64,000 nucleotides of DNA from Mucilaginibacter straminoryzae (GTDB lineage Bacteria > Bacteroidota > Bacteroidia > Sphingobacteriales > Sphingobacteriaceae), in contig NZ_JALJEJ010000001.1 in assembly GCF_022953055.1 (NCBI RefSeq), positions 248,001 through 312,000 of the forward strand, written 5' to 3'. This document shows positions 8,960-17,682 of this stretch, in pieces. The notes below the pieces were generated by a model that was not told the origin of the DNA, ran no database searches, and saw only the letters and a list, made by a program, of their open reading frames with translations. Position 1 is the stretch's first letter. Each line of letters opens with the position of its first letter. The translations under genes were made by a program, and so were the position numbers.

Positions 8960-9820
8960 TCAACCGCCGCTGCTTTGGTTCTTACCAATCAGCGACATGA
9001 ACTGATCGAGCTTTGGTGTGATAATGATTTGGGTACGCCGGTTCTGCGACCTCCCGAAGTCGGTCATGTTATCCGCTACGGGATTGTATTCTCCGCGTCC
9101 GCCGGCGGTGAGCCGTTTGGGATCTACCCCGAATTCATTTTGAAGGGCCTGTACCACCGAGGATGCCCTTAGGCAACTTAAATCCCAGTTGTTTCTGATG
9201 TTCATCTGCGAAATCGGCACATTATCGGTGTTGCCTTCTACCAGCACGTCATAGCTGGAATAGTCTTTAATGATTTTGGCAACCTTACTTAGAATAGTAT
9301 CAGCCTTGTTAGAAATCTGGTAGCTGGCAGACTGGTAAAGCATATTATCTGCCAGGGAGATATAAACTACGCCTTTAAGCACCTTGATGTTGACATCCCG
9401 CATTTCGTCGGGCGTTAATGAACGGGTCAGGTTACTGGTGAGCACCTGGTTAAGCGAATCGCTTTTATTTTTAAGCTCTACCAGGTGTTCGATGTATTTA
9501 TCCGAAGCGCTGATCTGGTCTGCCAGTTTAGCAATGTTAACATTGCCCTGGTTATTACTGGCCAGGCACTTGTTCAGCGCATCCTGTAGTCCGGCGGCAT
9601 TACTTTTTGCGGCGGCAATCTCATCTTCAAGACTTTGCACCCGGTTCTTTGCATCGGCCAATTGCTGTTGCGTAGCCTGCCAGCTTTGTTTTAAGTTACG
9701 GTTGGTGTCTATGGAGCGATTATAACTATCCTGTAAAGCAGTATATTTTTTTGTAGTTACACAGCCTTGAGCGATTAGCGCCGTCAATACAATGAGCGGC
9801 ATTAATATTTTAATTTTCAT
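8960..9820 (-). CDS. OmpA family lipoprotein with coiled-coil stem
   Basis: 286 residues with a lipoprotein signal peptide (lipobox IAQGC, Cys20). A long coiled-coil region (about 30-125) is followed by an OmpA/MotB-type peptidoglycan-binding domain (about 145-275) with the motif NTDN and ending GRSQNRRTQIIITP. It probably bridges outer membrane and cell wall. It lies 76 nt downstream of a second OmpA-type lipoprotein gene on the same strand. Confidence 0.9.
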   Translation of the reverse strand: MKIKILMPLIVLTALIAQGCVTTKKYTALQDSYNRSIDTNRNLKQSWQATQQQLADAKNRVQSLEDEIAAAKSNAAGLQDALNKCLASNNQGNVNIAKLADQISASDKYIEHLVELKNKSDSLNQVLTSNLTRSLTPDEMRDVNIKVLKGVVYISLADNMLYQSASYQISNKADTILSKVAKIIKDYSSYDVLVEGNTDNVPISQMNIRNNWDLSCLRASSVVQALQNEFGVDPKRLTAGGRGEYNPVADNMTDFGRSQNRRTQIIITPKLDQFMSLIGKNQSSGG

Positions 9821-9896
9821 GATGGTTTGAATTCGTTAAACAATCGGCCTGACCAAATAGATCAGCGCTCTTATTGATATGCTTCGCCGCTTTGAT

Positions 9897-10424
9897 TTAG
9901 CGGTTCAGCACTATTTCTACACGGCGGTTTTTTTCACGGCCGGCTTCTGTCGCATTGGAAGCAATGGGGTGCTTTACACCGTATCCTTTGGTGCTTAACC
10001 GCGATCCGTCGATACCGGCATCTGTCAGGTATTGGTTTACTGCGTTTGCACGGTCTGCCGATAATATCATATTGTGTTCAGCCGTACCCTCCAGCGAAGC
10101 GTAGCCGTTAAGTTTAAAAGTAACGCTTGCATCCTTTCTCATTTCGCCTGCAACATGATCCAGATACTGAATAGCATCGGTACGAAGTACGGACGAGTTG
10201 AAATCAAACTGGATATTGCTGAAATTGTAATCAGGTGCTGGTGCCGGAGGGGCTGGTTGCGGTTGCGCAGGTGCCGGGGCGGGTGTGCTTGCTACAGGAG
10301 GAGCCGGATTGGCAGTAGGCTGAGGCTGTGGTTTAGTCATTAACTTTTTTGATTTACAGGCTGGAAGTGTCAGTGTAAATACCATTGCGCATGCTGCGCA
10401 TAATAAAAATTTATAAGATTTCAT
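9897..10424 (-). CDS. Pal-like OmpA family lipoprotein
   Basis: 175 residues with a lipobox LPAC (Cys23). A Pro/Ala/Gln-rich linker (about 32-65) leads into a compact OmpA domain (about 66-175) with FDFNSSVLR, GYASLEGTAEHN and the closing REKNRRVEIVL. Size and layout resemble Pal, which anchors the outer membrane to peptidoglycan. No tol genes are nearby, so calling it true Pal is not justified. Confidence 0.88.
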   Translation of the reverse strand: MKSYKFLLCAACAMVFTLTLPACKSKKLMTKPQPQPTANPAPPVASTPAPAPAQPQPAPPAPAPDYNFSNIQFDFNSSVLRTDAIQYLDHVAGEMRKDASVTFKLNGYASLEGTAEHNMILSADRANAVNQYLTDAGIDGSRLSTKGYGVKHPIASNATEAGREKNRRVEIVLNR

Positions 10425-10515
10425 TGTGAATGCGTTATGTGAAGTTTGAAAATGAACAACCGGTTGCTAATAATACCGGTCAGTAAAAAATGATTGCGAT
10501 GCTATTGGATAAGCA

Positions 10516-10884
10516 TCATAATCTTCTCACACATAACGTGGCCAGCCGACTGCTTAATCTGGCAGAAAAGATATAAGGGAATAATTTGGGGCGGATAGCA
10601 AAGAAGTAAAATATGCAAGCGAACAGGCTTAACAGTAAGCCGGTAAATTTCATATCTGGTACCAATACTTCTGTAAATTCCGCAATGGCTTTATCGACAA
10701 ATACATGTGCTTCTGTAGATGATGAATGTGCTTTGACAGACCGCTCGGCAACAATAGCAGTCCGCCCCGGCGTAATGGTAGTTTGCCAGGCGAAATAACG
10801 CGGGTTGATCTTTACCAGCAGGAACAAAGCTGTAAGCAGCAGTGTTCTGACATGTAAGGATAATCTATTTCTGTTCAGCGCCAT
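10516..10884 (-). CDS. Uncharacterised small membrane protein
   Basis: 122 residues, family not recognised. A hydrophobic N-terminal segment (about 11-25) and a second one (about 78-97, FTGLLLSLFACIFYFFA) frame a polar middle of about 50 residues, predicting two membrane helices with the middle outside. It starts 37 nt downstream of the 518-residue secreted protein gene on the same strand, and the pair probably forms an operon. The reading frame could still be spurious, but two well-placed membrane segments and the tight spacing favour a gene. Confidence 0.5.
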   Translation of the reverse strand: MALNRNRLSLHVRTLLLTALFLLVKINPRYFAWQTTITPGRTAIVAERSVKAHSSSTEAHVFVDKAIAEFTEVLVPDMKFTGLLLSLFACIFYFFAIRPKLFPYIFSARLSSRLATLCVRRL

Positions 10885-10921
10885 TTTTAATTTAATACGA
10901 GTTGCAGGCCTTAAATTCTGT

Positions 10922-12478
10922 TTATTCCTTTTTCACTATATCGCTGTTCACTTCAATTTCGTTAAGCAGCCCCGGCGAGTTAACCGAACTGGAAAAGCTT
11001 TTTTCCGGAGCTGCCGCGGTTATTTTATCCAGATCCGCATCTGTCTGGTCCAGCTCTTTAAACAGTTTGTTAAGCTGCTGCAAATGCGAATTAAAAAATC
11101 TGGCCTTGTTATTAAACGAATTAATGCGCAGGTTATTCGCATACGCCGTAGCCAGCTTGGATGTATCCTGCGGAAGCAGCGCATACGGTGAAAGGTCGTT
11201 AACAGTAGTACGGATAGGTAGTAAGGATGCTATTGCGTCTTTTGCATCTACGGTCTGTAAAGTTAACTGCTGCGGGTCGGGGTTGTAAGCCACCAGACTT
11301 TTGTATTCATTAAAAATATCGGCGCTGATACGCGACTGAAGGGCTTTGTCTTCGGCAATGATATTTTTTTTGATATTGCTTTGAAACCCGTTGAACAAGA
11401 GTGAAGTAAAGTCGTAAGCCTTGGTGCGTAAAACCGCCCCCTGTACTGAATAATAGTTGCTGAGCGTGCGGGTTTTGGCATACATCACACCGAGATTGGT
11501 ACTAAGCACCTGCGTCGGGGCATTGAAAGATACATCTGTTTCATTCCCGAAATTATAGAACTGCCGTCCGTAAACTTCCAGATCATCAATTCGTTCATAG
11601 GACGATAGAAAGTATAGCCGGTAACGCTGGTATTCCTTGTCGGGGTTATCAATCTGGGTGTAGCAATTCTGAAGGAAATCAATAAAAGACCTGTCATTGA
11701 ATATTTGGTAGATATTTGCCTGCGGTGTTGGTTTCCACCTTACCAGCGATAGCCTGGCTTTAAACTCCAGTTCTGCCGTGCTGTTTACCCGTAACGAGTC
11801 GAACATTTTCGCGACGAAGAACGCGACCTGCGCATTCGCCATACCTCTTTTATCTTTATCTACCATGGCAGACAGGCTGTCTTGTACAGTAAGATAGTTT
11901 TCGCTGTTATTCCAGAACGAGGGTTCGAGCGGCGGCAGCAGCAGCCGGTTTGTCTTTACATCTACAAAAATAAAAGTACCCAGGGGGTATACATTCTGGA
12001 AGTTCTTTTCCAGCATAGACAAACTGCTCATGGAGGTAGAATCCATCTTCAGTAAAAAGTTGAGCACTTTATTGTGTTCCAACTTGATACTTAGCCCTTC
12101 CAGAGATTCGAAAGAGGTATTAACTTTTTCCGGAACGATGATGGGGATGTCAGTTACTTCCTTTTTGTTCTTCTGCAGTGTTTCATAATCGCGCTTAATG
12201 GGTACCGAAAGCTGGTCTTCAGTATCCTGTCCGTAAAAACTTACGGTATCGCCTTTTTTTAGAGTAACATCTCTTTCGCGTATTTCTCCGGGATCAAGGC
12301 TGAAAATGGCTTTTACCTGCAAACTGCCCGAAGGCTCCATCATGCGGTAAAAAACGGCAACCTTGCTTTTGCCTTCATTCTTAATACGGAACTTGAAGCT
12401 TGTAGCCTTTGAATAAACAGGCAAGCAGAAAAAAGCGATAGCTATAACGACGCGGAGCGTTAAATAAGTATTTTTCAT
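10922..12478 (-). CDS. Uncharacterised secreted protein, 518 residues
   Basis: Has a Sec signal peptide (about 1-25, ending YSKATS) and then a predicted beta-rich N-terminal domain (about 27-125) and a mostly helical remainder with no transmembrane segment. I do not recognise a family and see no catalytic motif. Because it exports one protein and is followed by a small membrane protein, an envelope role is likely. It diverges from the DUF4157 gene that opens the eCIS region, 160 bp away, so a link with the injection system is possible but unsupported by sequence. Confidence 0.7.
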   Translation of the reverse strand: MKNTYLTLRVVIAIAFFCLPVYSKATSFKFRIKNEGKSKVAVFYRMMEPSGSLQVKAIFSLDPGEIRERDVTLKKGDTVSFYGQDTEDQLSVPIKRDYETLQKNKKEVTDIPIIVPEKVNTSFESLEGLSIKLEHNKVLNFLLKMDSTSMSSLSMLEKNFQNVYPLGTFIFVDVKTNRLLLPPLEPSFWNNSENYLTVQDSLSAMVDKDKRGMANAQVAFFVAKMFDSLRVNSTAELEFKARLSLVRWKPTPQANIYQIFNDRSFIDFLQNCYTQIDNPDKEYQRYRLYFLSSYERIDDLEVYGRQFYNFGNETDVSFNAPTQVLSTNLGVMYAKTRTLSNYYSVQGAVLRTKAYDFTSLLFNGFQSNIKKNIIAEDKALQSRISADIFNEYKSLVAYNPDPQQLTLQTVDAKDAIASLLPIRTTVNDLSPYALLPQDTSKLATAYANNLRINSFNNKARFFNSHLQQLNKLFKELDQTDADLDKITAAAPEKSFSSSVNSPGLLNEIEVNSDIVKKE

Positions 12479-12638
12479 GGGGGTATTGATGGTTTAACGC
12501 ACATCGTTATTAAATATTTCATATATGTCCATATTTTGACTTCACTTCTTTACCGATGGTTAGATGTAGGCATACCTTGTTTTGAAGAATTTTGAGAATA
12601 TCAATTATATTTAATAACTTAGAATATAACCTTTTATC

Positions 12639-13271
12639 ATGAGAAGTCTGTCCTCACAGGAGAAAAACAACGATACGCTTTCAACTACTTCCACTGTCCA
12701 TCGTTCTGGTTTATCCAGGCAGGCAGTGCCGGTATATCAAAGTAAATCGGATGTTTTAAATTCTAATGCAGTAGCTGCTATGCCGGCGCAGTTTAAAGTA
12801 GCCCAGCTCGTTGGGGGCAGCCATGCTGAAGAAGAAGAACCGTTACAAATGCAGTCGGCAGTTGCGCAGAGAGTTGGCGGCCATACAGAAGAGGAAGAGC
12901 CTTTGCAGATGAAAGCAGCGCCGATACAAAAGAAAGAGAATAATACCGGCATGCCCGATAGTCTTAAGGCAGGGGTGGAAAACCTTTCTGGCATAGATAT
13001 GAGCGATGTAAAGGTGCATTACAATTCTTCGCAACCTAAACAATTGCAGGCCCACGCATTTGCGCAGGGAACGGATATCCATATCGCCTCCGGGCAGGAG
13101 CAGCATTTACCTCACGAGGCCTGGCATGTGGTGCAGCAAAAGCAGGGCCGGGTACAGCCTACCATGCAGATGAAAGCAGGCGTAGCCATAAACGATGATA
13201 AAGGTTTGGAAAGCGAAGCAGACGCGATGGGTGCCAGGGCGGCAGCGCATGGCAGTTCGCTCACGAATTAA
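12639..13271 (+). CDS. DUF4157 (eCIS core domain) protein, candidate eCIS cargo
   Basis: 210 residues. The DUF4157 domain (about 103-200) has the zincin-type motif HEAWH (His159, Glu160, His163) inside LPHEAWHVVQQ, and a downstream ESEAD (191-195) that could give the third metal ligand. DUF4157 is a marker of eCIS-associated toxins and cargo. The N-terminal half is low complexity with two copies of an acidic repeat, VGG-(S)H-(A/T)-EEEEPLQM, at about 58-71 and 79-91. No extra toxin domain follows, so it may itself be a protease effector, an adaptor or a truncated cargo. It stands apart from the structural operon and ends tail-to-tail with the methyltransferase gene. Confidence 0.85.
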   Translation: MRSLSSQEKNNDTLSTTSTVHRSGLSRQAVPVYQSKSDVLNSNAVAAMPAQFKVAQLVGGSHAEEEEPLQMQSAVAQRVGGHTEEEEPLQMKAAPIQKKENNTGMPDSLKAGVENLSGIDMSDVKVHYNSSQPKQLQAHAFAQGTDIHIASGQEQHLPHEAWHVVQQKQGRVQPTMQMKAGVAINDDKGLESEADAMGARAAAHGSSLTN

Positions 13272-13870
13272 TGGTAAAGAAAGATAGTAAAATCTTCTTC
13301 AGAATAGTCATCTTTCAATACTGCTTTTGTAGTTAGTTCCTGGCAATACGCCCATATTGTATCCAAGTTGTATGCCTTTAATAAACCAGTCTGACTGACA
13401 CTTCGTAACAAATTAAAGCCAAATCCTACCCGGCTGCTTTCAAATAATTTACTAATGGCCTTGTAAATAAATTCAGGATCAGAACTGCTGTAGTTTAACG
13501 AGCCGCTTGCCAGAACATAATCTGCAGCAGGTAGCGGTGATGTTAAAAAATCACCCAGGAATAATAGCGTTTCCGGCAAATGCCCGTAGCGTTCTATCGC
13601 CCTGTCTAAGAGCTCCGGTATTTGTTCCACGCCCAAATAACGGCAATCAGGATAAATAGCCTTGAGATAAGGGCAAAGATCGGCATGCCCGCATCCGACA
13701 TCCATCACCGAATGGTGGTTCAAATCTCCGATTTGCGACAATACCTGAAAGCGGATCAGCTGGCTTTGATCGTCGCGCCAGCCCAAAGCATGACTGTTAT
13801 TATTCCCATAATGAGCGATCATTTCCCGGTGATAGCGGAATATCGAAGCAGTATCTGTAAGTGAATTCAT
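13268..13870 (-). CDS. Class I SAM-dependent methyltransferase
   Basis: 200 residues with the SAM-binding motif I VMDVGCGHADL (55-65), an acidic strand end YLGVEQIPELL (about 78-88) and FLGDFLTSP (motif II region). The substrate is unknown. Its ATG at 13870 overlaps the stop of the upstream GH18-like gene by one base (TAATG), indicating translational coupling. Its stop overlaps the stop of the convergent DUF4157 gene. Position suggests an accessory role to the eCIS, such as modifying a component, but that is inference only. Confidence 0.85.
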   Translation of the reverse strand: MNSLTDTASIFRYHREMIAHYGNNNSHALGWRDDQSQLIRFQVLSQIGDLNHHSVMDVGCGHADLCPYLKAIYPDCRYLGVEQIPELLDRAIERYGHLPETLLFLGDFLTSPLPAADYVLASGSLNYSSSDPEFIYKAISKLFESSRVGFGFNLLRSVSQTGLLKAYNLDTIWAYCQELTTKAVLKDDYSEEDFTIFLYH

Positions 13871-16056
13871 TATGGAATATCCTCTTTTTTAATGAACGGG
13901 AATATCAGGAAGCGCATGATCAGCATCCCGGTAACCAAGCCAAAAATAATAATGCCCATCAGGTCATGGAAGGGCATGTTAATACAACCATCTTTATTAC
14001 TTGCCCCAAACCATGGTATACTGTCCATCAGGTATAAAGACATAAACCCGGTAAGGATAAACAGGTGGACGATCACGATTAAAAATCCGGTAAGGGGTTT
14101 CTTCCAGGGCCACCATTCACCTTCCATCCGGATATAGTAGATCAGCACGATAATGCCCACAATTAAAATAACGGCAAGCACCAGGTTAACAATGTGCAGC
14201 GCATCCATGGCTTCTTTAACAGTCTTTTTAAAAACAGGTCTGTTATTTTTAACAGATATACCAAGCATTTTCTGCATCGGGGCATTAAATGTGGTATCGC
14301 AGGGCTTGTTAAACAGATAGTAGTACTTCTGTACATTTTGCCAGAAGGTTAGCTTAAGCGGATGCAAACTGTTGTTGATGGTCTTGATCCTGACGGTATC
14401 AAAATCCATAAACTTGTCTGTCAGGGCATCCCACAATTCGCCGTACCCGTCGCCGTCCTCAAGGTTCCTTACCACTACGCCTCCCAATCCGCTCAGGAAA
14501 ATATAATCGTATTTTTTTGCCAGGGTATTCTCATCATCAAACCAAACCGTGTCGATGGCTCCGGTTTTGCTGGTTTGCGTGGCAAATGCGACTGTAGAAT
14601 CCAGGTTATAAAAGGCGTTGTTGAATTTAGAACGGATAGTTTTATAGGGAATATAAACGGGGCTGGCCGCAGCGGCTCCGGGTTTGCTAAAGGTATATTG
14701 TATACCCTGATAAGGCAGGCAAAGCATGAATTTTGCCGGTAGAATGCCGGTATTGGCAAATTTTGCTATAGCCGATTGTATATTATTGTTCCGATAACCG
14801 TAGAGTGGTGCAATAGGCCCTGCTTTGCCGGTGTAACTTTTAGAGAAGTCGAGCACGAAGGCCGAAACATAAGGGTCAAGGTCTTTCAGGCTGTAAGCTG
14901 TATTATTGCCCAGGCCGGGCAGCGTGATGCTCAGCTGAAATGCCGGGTTATTGTTTTTGCAGAACTTATACAGGTTTCTGATAAAGGTGGTGAAGTTTTG
15001 TTGTTGGGCTACAGGGATATTGGCAAAAAAGATGTTTGCCCAATTTACCTGGTTGGTTTGAAGTTGTTTTAAAACGCTTGCGTTAAAAGTGGCCTGCGAA
15101 TATTTATTGGTTAAAAAACTGCTGATGTTAATTCCATCGTAGAAGAAAGAGAGATGTATGGCGCTCTTGCCGGGCAGCACTTGCTTCATCACTGCCGAAG
15201 TATGTGAATTGCCGAGGTCTTTTATATAACCTGAATAGGGATCGAGCTGATAGGTGTAGAATAAGGCACCGCTAAGAATTTCGTAGTTGTAATTAACACC
15301 GTTATCCTGGTTCTGGTAAGATACATAGCCCCAGACCGGTTTTTTATGTTTTAATCTAAGGCGATAAATCAGCGATAGCGTGTCATTAATTTTAGCGGTA
15401 TCTTTTTTGGTAGCAGGTTGCCCAAACAACCCGCGGATGACCTGGATGCGTTTTTGCCTGGACAGATTTACGGTCTGATCATTCTCTACGCTTTTAAGCA
15501 TCGGCACAACCTTAGCTACCAGGGTGTTGATGGTTTGCTGATTCTTTACCGAATCTGCACTGGTATCTGCCAGCACACTTACCTCTTTTTGCAGGGCAAG
15601 CAGCTTAATCACCAACTCGTTATAACGCATTTTTGCGCTGTCGGTAAGTTGTTGTTTCAACTGGTTAAGGTCTGTGGCTTTAGCCATCTCAGGGTTTTGT
15701 ATCACCAGCGAGTCTACCAGTTTAATTACCCTAATCTTTTCTTTTGCCTGCGCACGCTTCCTGAACTGTAAAGCCTTAATCAGGTCTTGCGAAAGCTTTT
15801 TTAATAGTCCAGGCGGCTTTATTTTTATAGAATCAGTTTTTTTTGCCGGTAGCTGCGGCGCTTTAACCTTAGGTGCTTTAGGCGCTTTTACTTTTGGTAG
15901 TTTTACGGGTACTTTAGGCAGCGCTATCTTTTTTACCGAATCTGTCTGTGTGATAAAATTGCCTGCTACCGCCCGTTGGGAAGCAATGAAGGTAAAGGTA
16001 AGAATGATACCTATTGCAATAAAGTAGCGGTAAAGGACATTCATAATCTTGTGCAA
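13870..16056 (-). CDS. Membrane-anchored GH18-like protein lacking catalytic residues
   Basis: 728 residues. It has an N-terminal signal/anchor (about 9-30), a Lys-Ala-Pro repeat linker (about 42-72), a helical coiled region (about 83-210), a GH18-like barrel (about 240-555) and three C-terminal membrane helices (about 620-642, 655-677, 698-720). The barrel reads as GH18 by its strand motifs (VWGYVSYQ, LSITLP, FVLDFS, FMLCLPY, TVWFDDENTLAKKY, GLGGVVVRNL). Where the family motif DGxDxDxE is expected, the sequence has VNWANIFFANIP, with no acidic residue. It may therefore bind glycan without cleaving it. It diverges from the eCIS operon and is coupled to the methyltransferase. Confidence 0.75.
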   Translation of the reverse strand: MHKIMNVLYRYFIAIGIILTFTFIASQRAVAGNFITQTDSVKKIALPKVPVKLPKVKAPKAPKVKAPQLPAKKTDSIKIKPPGLLKKLSQDLIKALQFRKRAQAKEKIRVIKLVDSLVIQNPEMAKATDLNQLKQQLTDSAKMRYNELVIKLLALQKEVSVLADTSADSVKNQQTINTLVAKVVPMLKSVENDQTVNLSRQKRIQVIRGLFGQPATKKDTAKINDTLSLIYRLRLKHKKPVWGYVSYQNQDNGVNYNYEILSGALFYTYQLDPYSGYIKDLGNSHTSAVMKQVLPGKSAIHLSFFYDGINISSFLTNKYSQATFNASVLKQLQTNQVNWANIFFANIPVAQQQNFTTFIRNLYKFCKNNNPAFQLSITLPGLGNNTAYSLKDLDPYVSAFVLDFSKSYTGKAGPIAPLYGYRNNNIQSAIAKFANTGILPAKFMLCLPYQGIQYTFSKPGAAAASPVYIPYKTIRSKFNNAFYNLDSTVAFATQTSKTGAIDTVWFDDENTLAKKYDYIFLSGLGGVVVRNLEDGDGYGELWDALTDKFMDFDTVRIKTINNSLHPLKLTFWQNVQKYYYLFNKPCDTTFNAPMQKMLGISVKNNRPVFKKTVKEAMDALHIVNLVLAVILIVGIIVLIYYIRMEGEWWPWKKPLTGFLIVIVHLFILTGFMSLYLMDSIPWFGASNKDGCINMPFHDLMGIIIFGLVTGMLIMRFLIFPFIKKEDIP

Positions 16057-16172
16057 GGCTTATCGCCGACAGGATATTTGTACTATCCCGCTGGCGCTTT
16101 TTATAACAGGTTGTTCAGGGAAGTAAATATAAAAGGTTTGCGAAGTAAAAAATTGCAAATTTTTCTAAAAAT

Positions 16173-16204
16173 TTTGCTTTTTGCCAGAAAATCAAATACT
16201 TTTA
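16173..16204 (+). promoter_or_regulatory. Promoter of the eCIS structural operon
   Basis: TTTG at 16173-16176, a 20-bp spacer and TACTTTTA at 16197-16204 fit the Bacteroidota -33/-7 pattern with one mismatch in the -7 box. The first gene starts 62 bp downstream. No TGA-N6-TCA palindrome of the kind found in the stress block is present. Confidence 0.5.
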
Positions 16205-16265
16205 ATTATTGCGTAACCGCTCCCGGTATGGTTACGTAGAAAACTAACCAAAGCCTGTTTTTATC

Positions 16266-16832
16266 ATGATTTTCGAAGCCATTAACTATTTAGCCGAAGA
16301 GATGAATGAATACTTTCGGAGTAAACTAAAAGTTAATGAAGATAAGGTCATCATTTCTGCATTAGTTAACCAGGACGGTACCATCGCTATCCAGGGCGAA
16401 AATAAACTGGTGATTACCCTGGTGAACCTCGAGCGCGAGATTAACGGGTTTGGGCACACGCCAGCTACTTCCGGCGGGCAGTCCTTCAACAGGTCATCGC
16501 CGGCAACCATCAACCTGCACCTGATGTTCTCTGCCTACTTCTCAAATATTAACTATACCGAAGCATTGCGGTTTCTTTCATTTGTGGTTGCTTACTTCCA
16601 ATCCAACCCTGTCTTTGGGCGCTCAAACGCAGCAGGGCTCGATCCCCGTATCGAAAAGCTCACAATGGAGATGGTAACCCTCAGTACAGAACAGGTAAAC
16701 AATATCTGGAGTATGCTGGGCGCCAAGTATATGCCTTCGGTGATCTACAAAATGCGGATGCTCATCTTTGACGATTCGATTGTAAGGGAGGTAAGGCCGG
16801 TAATCAGCGGGGTAGCGCAACAAACAACCTAA
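16266..16832 (+). CDS. eCIS DUF4255 protein (Afp16/Pvc16-like tube terminator)
   Basis: 188 residues matching the DUF4255/Pvc16 N-terminal family, whose members cap the distal end of the tube and sheath and fix their length. Recognisable features are the N-terminal helix IFEAINYLAEEMNEYF, the strand LVITLVNLERE and the INLHLMFSAYFSNINYTEALRFLS core. It is the first gene of the structural operon and is followed after 13 nt. In Afp/PVC clusters the homologue is usually last (position 16); leading position is common in Bacteroidota clusters. Confidence 0.88.
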   Translation: MIFEAINYLAEEMNEYFRSKLKVNEDKVIISALVNQDGTIAIQGENKLVITLVNLEREINGFGHTPATSGGQSFNRSSPATINLHLMFSAYFSNINYTEALRFLSFVVAYFQSNPVFGRSNAAGLDPRIEKLTMEMVTLSTEQVNNIWSMLGAKYMPSVIYKMRMLIFDDSIVREVRPVISGVAQQTT

Positions 16833-16845
16833 AGCCTCAGAAATC

Positions 16846-17667
16846 ATGATCAGCCAATACCAAACCTTATTAACCGTCAGCCTCGAACATGATTACTTCG
16901 CCAACAATCAGTTTAGCAGGTTTACACTTGCACCATTTGCAGAGACGGCTGATTACATGCACAAAAAGGGGATTTTGTTACGTGTAAGGGGCGCGGCAAT
17001 AACTTTACTGGCCGATACAGGCGAAGAGGGTGATAAACTTAAGTTCCTGCTTGCAGAGGGCTATCCTTTAAACTTTGCCATCAATATTACAGATCCGGAT
17101 TTTCTTAACTATACGGATGCCATCAGCGATGCTCTTGCGTCTTCCGTTTATTATTTTAGTAGTTATCAGCAGGAGGATTTGTTACCAACCGATAGTGCGC
17201 TGCACCAGGCAGCGGCAGTAACCGGTGCAGACACAAAGCCGGTCGAAAATTTTGCAGAATTGTTCTTCAAAAAGCCGTTTGGGGTACTGAGTCTTAAACT
17301 CTCATCTGTAGTTCCTTCAGCATATCGCATCAATTTTAAAGCAAAAGCCACTTATTGGAAATATATTATCGTGAGCGAATACCTGCTCGATATGGATCAC
17401 TTAGCCGTGGTTGATAGTCAGCAGCAGGCATTTGAAGGTCCGGAACAAGCGGTTCTCCCCAATAACCAAAAGGCACTGGTTTTTAGTTCGGGCCAGCCTA
17501 TAAAACTTTCAGAAAGGCCTGCGGCAGTTTTTTCACTGGTTGAAAGCTACGCGGGTAATGCGACCAGGTATCGTGTGGTGAAGCGATCGTTACCCGGCCC
17601 TGACGTCAGTCGTATTTCGGCGGCCCTGACAGACACAACAACAAACTCTTCAGAAATATTTATCTAA
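16846..17667 (+). CDS. Unrecognised eCIS operon protein, 273 residues
   Basis: No signal peptide or membrane segment. It looks beta-rich, with motifs such as FGVLSLKLSS and KATYWKYIIVSEYLL. It sits between the terminator/cap gene and the sheath gene with 13-15 nt gaps, so it is surely made with the structural proteins. I cannot assign a family. Position suggests a part of the cap or collar end or an assembly factor, but this is inference from neighbours only. Confidence 0.75.
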   Translation: MISQYQTLLTVSLEHDYFANNQFSRFTLAPFAETADYMHKKGILLRVRGAAITLLADTGEEGDKLKFLLAEGYPLNFAINITDPDFLNYTDAISDALASSVYYFSSYQQEDLLPTDSALHQAAAVTGADTKPVENFAELFFKKPFGVLSLKLSSVVPSAYRINFKAKATYWKYIIVSEYLLDMDHLAVVDSQQQAFEGPEQAVLPNNQKALVFSSGQPIKLSERPAAVFSLVESYAGNATRYRVVKRSLPGPDVSRISAALTDTTTNSSEIFI

Positions 17668-17682
17668 ACTTAATCTTAAATC

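Noticed and set aside
12808..12920. Repeats in the DUF4157 gene as a CRISPR or mobile-element signal
   Set aside because: They are two in-frame copies of a protein repeat rather than spaced DNA repeats. No CRISPR array, insertion sequence, tRNA or rRNA gene was seen in the window.
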